64,000 nucleotides of DNA, from assembly GCA_036005185.1 (NCBI GenBank), contig DASYQS010000050.1:1-64000 (forward strand), read 5' to 3'. Of this stretch, positions 7,200-16,204 are shown piece by piece. Source of the stretch: VBAU01 sp036005185. GTDB lineage: Bacteria > Bacteroidota > Bacteroidia > Chitinophagales > Chitinophagaceae. Within the stretch, counting starts at the first letter, position 1; the number at the start of each line of letters is the position of its first letter. Under the pieces are notes generated by a model. It worked only from the letters and a program-made list of their open reading frames with translations. It was not told the DNA's origin and made no database searches. Both the position numbers and the translations under genes were made by a program.

Positions 7200-8243
7200 C
7201 TAAGCTACTTTCATATCTCCAACGGCGTATTCAACTTCTGCTGATTTAACCGTTTTTACAATTCTTGCAGCAACTTTATATGGATCGGCCGCACTATTTG
7301 GACGACGATCTTCCAGCCTTCCTCTCCAGCCTCTCTCAATCGTACTAATTGGAATACGAATAGAAGCGCCACGATCAGAAACACCATAAGTAAATTCATG
7401 TATGGCTGCTGTTTCATGTTTGCCCGTCAGGCGTAAGTGATTGTCTGGTCCATATACTTCAATATGTTCTTTTATTACTGGCCTAAATGATTCACATATT
7501 TTTTCAAATACTTCACGGTTTCCACAACTTCTCATCAGGCCGTTTGAGAAATTAGCATGCATGCCACTGCCGTTCCAATCAAGATTACCCAATGGCTTGC
7601 AATGCCAGTTAACAGAAACGCCGTATTTTTCACCAATTCTTTCAAGCAAATAGCGGGCTACCCAAACTTCGTCCCCAGCACGCTTTGCACCTTTGGCAAA
7701 AATTTGAAATTCCCATTGACCTGTTGCTACTTCAGCATTAATCCCCTCTACGTTAAGGCCTGCCTCTAAACATGCATCCAAATGCTCTTCAACAATTGCA
7801 CGGCCATAAGCATTTGTTGCTCCTACTGAGCAGTAGTAAGGTCCTTGTGGTCTCGGAAAACCTCCTTCGGGGAAACCAATTGGTCTGTCAGTTTCAGGAT
7901 TCCAAAGAAAATATTCCTGCTCAAAACCAAACCAAAAATCATTATCATCGTCTTCTATGGTTGCTCTGCCATTTGATTCATGAGAAGTTCCATCCGGATT
8001 TAAAACTTCACACATTACCAGGTATGCATTTTTCCGTTGGGGATCTTTAGTAACAAAAACAGGTTTCAACAAACAGTCTGAAGATCCTCCGGGGGCTTGT
8101 TCAGTAGATGAGCCATCGAAAGACCATACGGGTGTGCCTTCCAGTGTGCCGTCATAATCGGTTTCAATTTTTGTTTTGCTTCTCAGGCTTTGCATTGGTT
8201 TATAACCATCAAGCCAAATGTATTCGAGTTTTGATGCTGACAT
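7200..8243 (-). CDS. glnII: Glutamine synthetase type II (eukaryote-like)
   Basis: A 347-residue decameric-type GSII. Family motifs: WSFDGSSTEQAPGGSSD (substrate entry), FGFEQEYFLW (metal Glu), GINAEVATGQWEFQIF, WHCKPLGNLDWNGSGMHANF (glutamate binding) and LTGKHETAAIHEFTYGVSDR with RGASIRIP (ATP and phosphate binding). Same reaction as GSIII but an unrelated oligomer, and it lacks the GSI adenylylation loop. The start at 8243 (MSASKLEYIWLDG) is the family start. It is adjacent to and codirectional with GSIII, giving a nitrogen-assimilation pair. Regulation is not visible in the sequence. Confidence 0.94.
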   Translation of the reverse strand: MSASKLEYIWLDGYKPMQSLRSKTKIETDYDGTLEGTPVWSFDGSSTEQAPGGSSDCLLKPVFVTKDPQRKNAYLVMCEVLNPDGTSHESNGRATIEDDDNDFWFGFEQEYFLWNPETDRPIGFPEGGFPRPQGPYYCSVGATNAYGRAIVEEHLDACLEAGLNVEGINAEVATGQWEFQIFAKGAKRAGDEVWVARYLLERIGEKYGVSVNWHCKPLGNLDWNGSGMHANFSNGLMRSCGNREVFEKICESFRPVIKEHIEVYGPDNHLRLTGKHETAAIHEFTYGVSDRGASIRIPISTIERGWRGRLEDRRPNSAADPYKVAARIVKTVKSAEVEYAVGDMKVA

Positions 8244-8387
8244 AAGCTTTAATTTTTATTTAATTGTGGTGCATTACACTGCAAAAGAAATGGATACCTT
8301 AATTTTTTCCAAGTTTTTTTAAAGATACGGCCAAATTTTCAATAAAATGTGGAAAAAAGTTGGAAAATTTACACCAATAGGTCGAAT

Positions 8388-9704
8388 TTAGGAGGTTAAG
8401 TTGCTATTTCTAGCAACATTGTTTTTATTTTTAATATTATTGAAGAGAAGGCTATTTATTTTTTGCCAATTGATTCCACAGAAAACAGGGCTTAAAAGAA
8501 GAGGCAGTACAATGCTTCTGTATCTAACTATGGCTCCCAGATTGTTGACTGCATAACCAATAGTTATCAAAATAGAAAAAGAAAGAAACAGGCAGAAATA
8601 AATAAAGATCGAGAATTGATTTTCATGTCCATTCCTCTTTTTCCATAAAAGAAAAATAAAAAATAAGAACAGCAAAAAGTCTGTTTCAACAGCAGCAGCA
8701 AGGGATAGGATATGTTTTACATCAGAAGGGTAAGGTCTTAATATGGATAAGCTAATGGCCTGAGGTGTATTGATGATAAAACTGGAAAAATTGGGCTCTA
8801 ATTTGTTCATCGGTACTGATGAATTTCCCAACAAGGCAACAAATTCCCTTTGTTTAGTTACTACAGCCTGAGGAAAATTGAGATTGCCATTTATATATTT
8901 TGCAGTAAAAAAGAAAATAATAAAGCACGCATAACAAATTCCAAAAACAGCAAGTCGTCTTTTAGAAAATTTTGAAGCAAGAAACCAGGCAAGTAATGCA
9001 GGTATAAGAATAACAATAAGAAAATTCCGGAGTGTTACTATCAACAATAATCCAAGAAGGATAAGCAGAATGTTGGCGGTTGAGAATTTTTTATTTTTTA
9101 AACCGAAATAAAAATTGAAGATGACAAGACTAAAACCTAGAAAAATAAGACCTTCTTTGTGCAAACCGCTTGTCCAGTATATAAACGAAGGGAGCAAAAA
9201 AACAGCAATAAGCAGCTGCCATTTTTTTGCAGGATAAACATCACTCATAACTCTATAAATGGCAATGGGCCCAAACATGCTAATGAAGGAATAAAAGATA
9301 ACGTTGGTATAATAATGCCCAAAGCTGAATATGTTGAAAATGGAAAGTATTTTAATAAAAAAGTTTCCTTTGAGGTCATTCCAATATGAGTTTTCACTTC
9401 CAAAAAATTTTGTTACACCTCCCTCATAAGGATCACGAAAAAGATTAACTAAATATTCATGAGGATTTTCATATAGTAAGTTATATTCTTGAATGCTTCC
9501 ATAATGAAAACTCCAAGTATCAACCATTTGTGCATGATTGCCATAATAAATTCCTACCCAGCCGTAAAAAATTCCGGCCATTACTTTTAATAAAAAAATA
9601 ATGATGAGTTGTGGATTACTTAAACCGGAACGGTTGAAAAATTTTGTTTTGGTGACCAGCCATGCAAACAATACAAGATAACCTACAAACAACAGGTATT
9701 CCAA
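8388..9704 (-). CDS. Multi-pass membrane protein, unknown function
   Basis: A 438-residue protein with about ten hydrophobic segments spread over its length and few charged residues except in loops (YRVMSDVYPAKKWQ, SKFSKRRLAVFG). The section around residues 60-110, with WSFHYGSIQEYN, is a polar loop. The layout resembles the glucosyltransferase or polysaccharide-polymerase-like membrane proteins common near Bacteroidota surface-polymer genes, but no diagnostic motif was seen. It stands alone and divergent from purL. The call is limited to an integral membrane protein. Confidence 0.7.
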   Translation of the reverse strand: MEYLLFVGYLVLFAWLVTKTKFFNRSGLSNPQLIIIFLLKVMAGIFYGWVGIYYGNHAQMVDTWSFHYGSIQEYNLLYENPHEYLVNLFRDPYEGGVTKFFGSENSYWNDLKGNFFIKILSIFNIFSFGHYYTNVIFYSFISMFGPIAIYRVMSDVYPAKKWQLLIAVFLLPSFIYWTSGLHKEGLIFLGFSLVIFNFYFGLKNKKFSTANILLILLGLLLIVTLRNFLIVILIPALLAWFLASKFSKRRLAVFGICYACFIIFFFTAKYINGNLNFPQAVVTKQREFVALLGNSSVPMNKLEPNFSSFIINTPQAISLSILRPYPSDVKHILSLAAAVETDFLLFLFFIFLLWKKRNGHENQFSIFIYFCLFLSFSILITIGYAVNNLGAIVRYRSIVLPLLLSPVFCGINWQKINSLLFNNIKNKNNVARNSNLTS

Positions 9705-9837
9705 GCAGTTTATTTTAGCTCACAAAATAGAAATTATTGATGAGATAAAATGAGATAAAATACAACCCGTGAATAGATAATTGTGGTCAGGTTAATAAAA
9801 ACTATTATCTATTATCTTTTATCTATTTACTCTTATC

Positions 9838-9845
9838 TATTTTTG
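9838..9845 (+). promoter_or_regulatory. Candidate -7 box for purL
   Basis: TATTTTTG fits the Bacteroidota -7 consensus TAnnTTTG and lies only four bases before the purL ATG. Transcription from it would begin at or near the start codon, giving a leaderless or nearly leaderless message. No clear -33 TTG was found at the right distance. Confidence 0.35.
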
Positions 9846-9849
9846 CGAC

Positions 9850-12102
9850 ATGGAAATAACAGCTAATACCGCACAGCAATTAAGACTTACCGAAGAAGAA
9901 TTTGATCTGATAAAACAAAAGCTGGGACGTACTCCTAATTTCAATGAGCTCTGTGCTTTTTCAGGAATGTGGAGTGAGCATTGCAGCTATAAAAATTCAA
10001 TTAAGTGGTTAAAAACTTTGCCAAGAGAAGGTGGTCGCATGTTAGTGAAAGCAGGCGAGGAGAATGCCGGCCTGATGGATATCGGCGACGGATTGGGCGT
10101 AGTTTTTAAAATTGAATCACACAATCACCCTTCGGCTATTGAACCTTTTCAGGGTGCAGCAACAGGAGTCGGCGGCATTCACCGGGATATTTTTACAATG
10201 GGAGCAAGACCGATTGCTGCACTTAATTCGTTGCGCTTTGGGAATTTAGAAGAAGACAAGACACAGCATTTGCTAGCGGGCGTAGTACATGGCATCGGCC
10301 ACTATGGAAATTGTTTGGGAGTGCCCACAGTAGCCGGTGAAATTTATTTTGATGATTGTTATCACACTAACCCTCTGGTAAATGCAATGAGCGTTGGCAT
10401 TGTGAAAACCAATGAAACAGTATCTGCTACTGCTAAAGGGCCTGGTAATCCTGTTTTGTTTGTGGGAAGTGCGACAGGAAAGGATGGAATTGGCGGAGCA
10501 TCCTTTGCATCTGCTGATATCACTGCAGAAAGTGTAGAAGAATTGCCTGCAGTACAGGTTGGCGATCCTTTTCAGGAAAAAAAATTATTGGAAGCTTGTC
10601 TTGAAGTGGTAAAAACGGGTGCGGTAGTTGGAATGCAGGATATGGGCGCTGCAGGAATTATTTGCTCAACATCTGAGATGAGTGCAAAAGGCGAGGTTGG
10701 GATGCATATTGATCTGGATAAAATCCCAACTAGGCAAAAAAATACCGCCGAGAGCGGCACAGGTATGAAGGCATGGGAGCTTTTGCTTAGTGAAAGCCAG
10801 GAAAGAATGTTGCTCGTTGCACAAAAAGGAAGGGAAAAAGAAATAATAAAGATATTTGAGAAATGGGACTTGCCTTGTTCTATAATTGGTGAAGTGACTA
10901 GCGATGGGTTTCTCTATTTTTACATGCAAGGTGAATTGGAAGCAAAGATCCCTGCAAAAGAATTAGTACTTGGCGGCGGCGCTCCGCAATATGATCGTGA
11001 ATATAAGGAGCCAAAATATTTTGAAGAAATAAAAAAATTTGATCCATCCGCAATTCCTTTTCCTAAAGATTTAAAGGAAATTGCAGAAAAAATTATTCAG
11101 CTTCCAACGATCGCCTCCAAACGATGGATATATACACAATATGATAGTACGGTAGGTACAGTAAACTCTTCAACCAATACCCCCGCGGATGCCGCTATTG
11201 TTGTTGTAAAAGGAACCAAAAAAGCATTGGCCGTAACTACTGATTGCAACAGCCGCTATGTTTTTGCCGATCCGTATAAGGGAACTATGATCGCTGTAAG
11301 TGAAGCAGCAAGAAATATTGTGTGCAGCGGAGGACAACCTTTGGGTGTTACAAACTGTCTCAATTTTGGAAACCCTTACGACCCTGAAGTATATTATCAG
11401 TTTGTGCATGCTATTAAAGGAATGGGCGAGGCTTGCCGCAAATTCAATACTCCAGTTACAGGAGGAAATGTGAGTTTTTATAACCAAAACCCTGAAGGCC
11501 CAGTTTATCCCACACCTACAATCGGGATGGTGGGCTTGCTTGAGAGTATTAAGAATAAAATGTCCTTAGATTTTAAAGAAGAGGGTGATGTAATTTATTT
11601 GCTGGGTAAAATAACAGATGATATTAATTGTTCAGAATACTTGCATAAGGTTTGTAAGATTGATTTTTCACCGGCACCGTATTTTGATTTAGACGAAGAA
11701 TTTGCGCTTCAAAAAAAATTATCTGAATTAATTTCAAAACAATTTATCCGGTCGGCGCATGATGTAAGTGAAGGAGGGTTATTTGTAGCCTTATGCGAAA
11801 GCGGATTCAACCGGGAACTAGGATTTTCCATACAAACTAAGAGCACGATCAGAAAAGATGCCTTTTTGTTTGGCGAGGGGCAAAGCCGGGTTGTAGTTAC
11901 TATAACCATTGATAAGGTAAATGAGTTTGAAAATTTCATGAGCGATTTTCCATTTGAAAAGATCGGTGTTGTTTCAACCGGTGAAATGGTAGTGAATGGT
12001 GATTTTTGGGGAACTATTGATTGGTGGAAAGACAAATATGATGAGGCAATTGAGAATTATTTGTCGAAAGAAGAAGCCGGTTCAGCTTTAAGTTCTATTT
12101 AG
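9850..12102 (+). CDS. purL: Phosphoribosylformylglycinamidine synthase, PurL subunit
   Basis: A 750-residue small-type PurL, which converts FGAR to FGAM in purine synthesis using ammonia delivered by PurQ with PurS. Motifs include NELCAFSGMWSEHCSYKNS at the N-terminus, ESHNHPSAIEPFQGAATGVG (ATP/Mg site), VQDMGAAGIICSTSEM-like helix sequence, the duplicated AIR-synthase halves, and DVSEGGLFVALCES near the C-terminus. The glutaminase domain of the large single-chain form is absent, as expected for this subfamily; purQ and purS are not in the window. It is divergent from the membrane protein gene and is followed by hldD after about 120 AT-rich bases. Confidence 0.95.
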   Translation: MEITANTAQQLRLTEEEFDLIKQKLGRTPNFNELCAFSGMWSEHCSYKNSIKWLKTLPREGGRMLVKAGEENAGLMDIGDGLGVVFKIESHNHPSAIEPFQGAATGVGGIHRDIFTMGARPIAALNSLRFGNLEEDKTQHLLAGVVHGIGHYGNCLGVPTVAGEIYFDDCYHTNPLVNAMSVGIVKTNETVSATAKGPGNPVLFVGSATGKDGIGGASFASADITAESVEELPAVQVGDPFQEKKLLEACLEVVKTGAVVGMQDMGAAGIICSTSEMSAKGEVGMHIDLDKIPTRQKNTAESGTGMKAWELLLSESQERMLLVAQKGREKEIIKIFEKWDLPCSIIGEVTSDGFLYFYMQGELEAKIPAKELVLGGGAPQYDREYKEPKYFEEIKKFDPSAIPFPKDLKEIAEKIIQLPTIASKRWIYTQYDSTVGTVNSSTNTPADAAIVVVKGTKKALAVTTDCNSRYVFADPYKGTMIAVSEAARNIVCSGGQPLGVTNCLNFGNPYDPEVYYQFVHAIKGMGEACRKFNTPVTGGNVSFYNQNPEGPVYPTPTIGMVGLLESIKNKMSLDFKEEGDVIYLLGKITDDINCSEYLHKVCKIDFSPAPYFDLDEEFALQKKLSELISKQFIRSAHDVSEGGLFVALCESGFNRELGFSIQTKSTIRKDAFLFGEGQSRVVVTITIDKVNEFENFMSDFPFEKIGVVSTGEMVVNGDFWGTIDWWKDKYDEAIENYLSKEEAGSALSSI

Positions 12103-12223
12103 ATAAACGCAGGGAATTAGTAATTGAGAATTTTGAATTGAGCTCAAACCGAATATTCAATTCTATCTTTCAATTCAAATCTATTCCGATTTCCTAATTA
12201 CAAATTCCACATTCCTTTACTGT

Positions 12224-13225
12224 ATGGATCGTAATTCTGTAATCATTGTCACCGGCGCTGCTGGTTTTATTGGCAGTTGCATGGTAGGATATCTTAATCG
12301 TAAGGGATATAACAATATCATTATAGTAGATGATTTTGATGAGGATGAAAAAAAACCAAATTATATTGATAAAAAAATAGTAGCCCGTGTAGAAAGGGAA
12401 GAATTGTTTGACTGGTTGAATCATAATGCAGTTAAAATTGATTTTGTCTTTCATCTCGGGGCCAGAACAGATACCACTGAATTTAATTATTCTATTCATG
12501 AAAAATTGAACGTGGAATATTCAAAGTATATTTGGCATTACTGTGCTCAAAAAAGTATTCCACTTATTTATGCTTCTTCAGCTGCTACGTATGGTGCGGG
12601 TGAATTGGGTTATAAAGACGATCATAATATAATCGAAAAACTTAAGCCCTTAAACCCATACGGCATTTCGAAAAATGAATTTGATAAATGGGCTCTTAAC
12701 ACTCAGAATTCGCCACCATTTTGGGCAGGGCTGAAATTTTTTAATGTTTATGGGCCTAATGAATATCATAAAGGAAGAATGGCCAGCGTGATCTTTCATG
12801 CCTTCAATCAAATAAAAGAAACTGGAAGAGTAAAGTTATTTCGTTCACATAACCCGGCATATCAAGACGGCGGGCAACTTCGTGATTTTATTTATGCTGA
12901 TGATGTAGTCAAAATTATGTATTGGATGATGGGTGAAATGGGCAATCAGCAATGGACAATAAGCAAAAATGGGATTTATAATGTAGGTACAGGACAAGCA
13001 AGAACATTCAAAGACCTTGTAACCGCTATTTTTAAGAGCATGAATTTGAAGCCTGAAATTGAATACATTGATACGCCGGAAGACATTCGTGCGAAGTATC
13101 AATATTTTACTGAGGCGGATTTGAGCAAATTGCGAAAGGCCGGATACAATGAAAAGTTTTTTTCTCTCGAAGAAGGGGTGAATATTTATGTAACGAATTT
13201 TCTTCTTTCACATAAGTATTATTGA
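12224..13225 (+). CDS. hldD: ADP-L-glycero-D-manno-heptose 6-epimerase
   Basis: A 333-residue extended short-chain dehydrogenase. TGAAGFIG near the N-terminus binds NADP. VARVEREELFDWL and HLGARTDTTE are typical of HldD, and the catalytic elements are SSAATYG and PYGISKNEFD (Tyr-x-x-x-Lys). EYHKGRMASV and LRDFIYADDVV match the sugar-nucleotide epimerase pattern. HldD makes the heptose precursor of the LPS core. It converges with the fasciclin gene, with one base between stop codons. No other heptose genes lie nearby. Confidence 0.92.
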   Translation: MDRNSVIIVTGAAGFIGSCMVGYLNRKGYNNIIIVDDFDEDEKKPNYIDKKIVARVEREELFDWLNHNAVKIDFVFHLGARTDTTEFNYSIHEKLNVEYSKYIWHYCAQKSIPLIYASSAATYGAGELGYKDDHNIIEKLKPLNPYGISKNEFDKWALNTQNSPPFWAGLKFFNVYGPNEYHKGRMASVIFHAFNQIKETGRVKLFRSHNPAYQDGGQLRDFIYADDVVKIMYWMMGEMGNQQWTISKNGIYNVGTGQARTFKDLVTAIFKSMNLKPEIEYIDTPEDIRAKYQYFTEADLSKLRKAGYNEKFFSLEEGVNIYVTNFLLSHKYY

Positions 13226-13226
13226 A

Positions 13227-13802
13227 TTAATAAACGCCAGGATTTTGTTTCCTCGGAAATAGCAGGTCATCGATCTCATAAATTATTCCATTGCCGGCTT
13301 CAATGTCATCGCTAATTACCTTGTTCCCGTTGATCATCAATTTATCCCCTCTAAGTGTCACGATCAGCTCTTCGCCCGCGAGTGTTTTTAATTTTTCTCC
13401 GTCTTTCATATCCTTTGCCTTTGTTAATCCTGCAATTATATGATAACTGAGAATATTAACAAGATCGTTTTTCCTCTTGCTCATCCAAGCTTCAAGAATC
13501 CCAGTCGGCAATTTTCTAAAAGCATTATTAGTAGGTGCAAACACGGTAAACGGCCCTGGTTTTGTAAGTGTTTCTATGAGATCTGCCGATTTAAGCGCTT
13601 TAATCAAAATGGTGTGCGACGTGTCGCCTGTTAGGTTTTCGGCTATGGTTTTTGAGGAGGTTGAGCCGATAGTTACACCAATAGAATCTGATGATTTTTC
13701 GGGGGTAATATTATTTTTGCGATCACTTGCATTGTTACTGCATGCTATTAGAAAATAGCAGAGAAAAACCAAAGCCGGCGGGTAAACCGTTTTGTTTTGC
13801 AT
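13227..13802 (-). CDS. Fasciclin-domain lipoprotein
   Basis: A signal peptide with a lipobox (LVFLCYFLIACSN) precedes a polar linker and one FAS1 domain over the C-terminal 130 residues. FAS1 landmarks are TLIKALKSADLIETLTKPG, FTVFAPTNNAFRKLP, LSYHIIAGLTKAKDM and IYEIDDLLFP. The start at 13802 (MQNKTVYPP) is preferred over an upstream ATG at 13832, because it places the signal peptide at the N-terminus. Single-FAS1 lipoproteins are thought to act in surface adhesion; the exact ligand is unknown. Confidence 0.85.
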   Translation of the reverse strand: MQNKTVYPPALVFLCYFLIACSNNASDRKNNITPEKSSDSIGVTIGSTSSKTIAENLTGDTSHTILIKALKSADLIETLTKPGPFTVFAPTNNAFRKLPTGILEAWMSKRKNDLVNILSYHIIAGLTKAKDMKDGEKLKTLAGEELIVTLRGDKLMINGNKVISDDIEAGNGIIYEIDDLLFPRKQNPGVY

Positions 13803-13918
13803 ATATTGGATCAGGTTTATTTCGTAATGCACAGTTTTTCAATGTTAGCCAGGTCCGTAAAAGAAATATAATGCTTTATTCCTTGAAGAGCAATTTAACT
13901 TTATAAAAAACTTAACTG

Positions 13919-14710
13919 ATGAATAAAAAAATTGCCATTATTGGTGGAGGCAACCTTGGTACTGCAATTGCCGAAGGTCTGCTGAAAAGCAAATTCAGCA
14001 AAACATCTGAAATCACAGTAACCAGACGTAACACTTCAATAAATCCCTTGAAATCACTTGGCATTGACATAACAGACAACAATAATGCCGCAGTAAAAAG
14101 ATCTGATGTCATTATAATCGCTGTAAAACCATTTCAAACAGTTGAACTTTTGAAAACCATAAAAAAAGATATTACTGCCGATAAAATTTTGATATCGGTT
14201 GTGACAGGAATTACACTGCAGGAAATTGAAACAGCCGTTGACAAAAAGATCCCCTTGTTCCGGGCCATGCCAAATACAGCCATTTCAATTAGGGAAAGCA
14301 TGACATGCCTTTGTCAACAGCATGCAAAAGAAGCCGATATAAAATATGTAAACGAGCTCTTTAGCAAATTAGGAAAGGTTGTTTCAATTGATGAAAAGCT
14401 GATGGAAGCGGCAACTATTTTAGGCGCTTGTGGTACAGCTTACGCTATGCGTTACATACGAGCTAATATACAGGGAGGGATTGAAATTGGTTTTGACGCA
14501 GCCACTGCTTCGTTGATTGCTGCCCAAACAGTAAAAGGGGCCGCTGAATTATTGTTGTTGAAAAAATCTCACCCCGAGCAGGAAATTGATAAGGTAACGA
14601 CGCCTAAAGGCTGTACGATTGCCGGTTTGAATGAAATGGAACATCGCGGTTTTAGTTCTTCCTTGATTCGTGGCGTAGTTGCAAGCTATCAGAAGATTGC
14701 GAAAGATTAG
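13919..14710 (+). CDS. proC: Pyrroline-5-carboxylate reductase
   Basis: A 263-residue ProC, which makes the last step of proline synthesis by reducing pyrroline-5-carboxylate with NAD(P)H. Visible are the N-terminal Rossmann motif IIGGGNLGTAIAEGLL, IIAVKPFQTVELL, the loop RAMPNTAISIRESMT, and the C-terminal signature TTPKGCTIAGLNEMEHRG. Length and domain order are standard. It is monocistronic, divergent from the fasciclin gene. Confidence 0.94.
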   Translation: MNKKIAIIGGGNLGTAIAEGLLKSKFSKTSEITVTRRNTSINPLKSLGIDITDNNNAAVKRSDVIIIAVKPFQTVELLKTIKKDITADKILISVVTGITLQEIETAVDKKIPLFRAMPNTAISIRESMTCLCQQHAKEADIKYVNELFSKLGKVVSIDEKLMEAATILGACGTAYAMRYIRANIQGGIEIGFDAATASLIAAQTVKGAAELLLLKKSHPEQEIDKVTTPKGCTIAGLNEMEHRGFSSSLIRGVVASYQKIAKD

Positions 14711-14792
14711 TGACTCATAGAGAGTAAAATTTCAGGACGTAGAAGTGTTCGACACGATTGACGCAATAATAATGAAGTTGGCTACAAAATTT

Positions 14793-16070
14793 TTACTGCT
14801 TATATATTATTCCATCTTTCATTACAAAAACAATTTTTCCAAATGTTTTTGAATCTTTTAAAGGATCACCATCTATAGCAACAATATCAGCAAACTTGCC
14901 GGTTTCAATGCTTCCTAGCTGATCCTTCATTCCTAAAAGCTCGGCTGCATTGATGGTTGCTGCTTTAATGGCGTCCATAGGTTTCATGCCTGCTTCAATC
15001 ATGTAGGTAAACTCAAGCCAGTTCATGCCATGCTGGTAAACTCCTGCATCCGTGCCGAATGCAATTTTTACTCCTGCTTTGTAGGCCTTGGCAAAAGTGT
15101 TCTGCAATTGTGGCCCAATCTCAATAGCCTTTGCTGCAACGACCGGTGGATAATAGCCTAGCTTTTTTGCGGAATCAGCTACCGATCTTCCTGCTGTGAT
15201 GGTAGGCACATACCAAGTTCCATATTGCTTAAAAAGGGCAATGGCCTCATCATCCATTAGGGTTCCATGCTCAATTGAATTTACACCGGCGCGAATAGCC
15301 CTCTTCATTCCTTCTGCTCCGTGTGCATGTACGGCAACTTTAAAACCATAATCTTTTGCCGTTTCTACAATCGCTTTTATTTCTTCTTCGGTGAACTGAG
15401 GATTGCTACCACTTTTGGCAACACTTAAAACCCCTCCGGTTGCTGTGATCTTAATTAGATCGGAACCATCTTTATACCGCTGTCGAACTGCTTTTCTGCA
15501 TTCGTCCGGACCATTGACTACTCCTTCAGCAGGACCGGGATCACCCATCAGCTCTTTCTTATACCCGTTTGTGGGGTCAGCATGGCCGCCTGTTGTGGCA
15601 ATTGCTTTTCCTGCTGTAAAAACTCTCGGCCCTTTAATTAATCCCTTGTTAATAGCATTACGTAATGAAATATTCACTCCTGATCCTCCAAGATCTCTTA
15701 CAGTTGTAAAGCCTGCCATTAAGGTTCGCTCGGAAAAAACGACTGATTGAAAAGCATAATCTGCGGGATTGAAAGTAAAAGTTTCCATATAGCGGGTTGG
15801 ATTGGTTTCTGTTTCCAGATGCACATGGCAATCGATCCAGCCCGGTGTAACCGTTTTTGTTTTTAAATCAATGGTTTTATCATTTGCATTTGCTGTTGAG
15901 TAACCGTTTTCAACAGAAACAATTTTATTTTTCTCAACCACAATGGTCATGTTTTTTTTGGGCTCATTGGAAATACCATCGATCAACATGCTGCACCAGA
16001 TATAAGTTTTTTGAGCAGATAGCTGCAGAACAAATAGTGTGGTGAACAAAACAGGAAAAAGTTTCTTCAT
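14793..16070 (-). CDS. Secreted amidohydrolase (imidazolonepropionase-like)
   Basis: About 425 residues with a signal peptide (MKKLFPVLFTTLFVLQLSAQ). It is a metal-dependent hydrolase of the amidohydrolase superfamily: DCHVHLE (HxH), IKITATGG (candidate carbamylated Lys), VAVHAHGAEG and SIEHGTL (His ligands), and FGTDAGVYQHG (catalytic Asp). The Xaa-Pro or cyclic-imide specificity cannot be told from motifs. The start at 16070 is chosen because the 24 upstream residues from 16142 carry no signal. A second member of the superfamily lies at 34399-35817. Confidence 0.9.
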   Translation of the reverse strand: MKKLFPVLFTTLFVLQLSAQKTYIWCSMLIDGISNEPKKNMTIVVEKNKIVSVENGYSTANANDKTIDLKTKTVTPGWIDCHVHLETETNPTRYMETFTFNPADYAFQSVVFSERTLMAGFTTVRDLGGSGVNISLRNAINKGLIKGPRVFTAGKAIATTGGHADPTNGYKKELMGDPGPAEGVVNGPDECRKAVRQRYKDGSDLIKITATGGVLSVAKSGSNPQFTEEEIKAIVETAKDYGFKVAVHAHGAEGMKRAIRAGVNSIEHGTLMDDEAIALFKQYGTWYVPTITAGRSVADSAKKLGYYPPVVAAKAIEIGPQLQNTFAKAYKAGVKIAFGTDAGVYQHGMNWLEFTYMIEAGMKPMDAIKAATINAAELLGMKDQLGSIETGKFADIVAIDGDPLKDSKTFGKIVFVMKDGIIYKQ

Positions 16071-16141
16071 ATTAGTTTGGTTGATTGAATAAAAATAGTA
16101 AAAACAAATCCAATATAATTTCCAGATAGTTGTTAATTGCA

Positions 16142-16170
16142 CAGGCAGGCCTGTCTGCCGGCAGGCAGGG
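16142..16170. repeat. Dispersed palindrome, copy 1
   Basis: cctgtctgcc and ggcaggcagg (16150-16169) are inverted copies with one mismatch, preceded by another aggcagg. The same element occurs at 50829-50848 and 57867-57886. It lies between divergent genes and creates a misleading upstream start for the glucosidase. Confidence 0.7.
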
Positions 16171-16204
16171 TTTTTGTAACCCGAACGATGAAATTTATTT
16201 TACG

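Noticed and set aside
13477..13758. Plus-strand gene opposite the fasciclin gene
   Set aside because: The minus-strand FAS1 domain with lipobox is far better supported.
16130..16204. Upstream start of the glucosidase
   Set aside because: The added residues are encoded by a palindromic repeat; the GH13 N-terminus begins at 16205.
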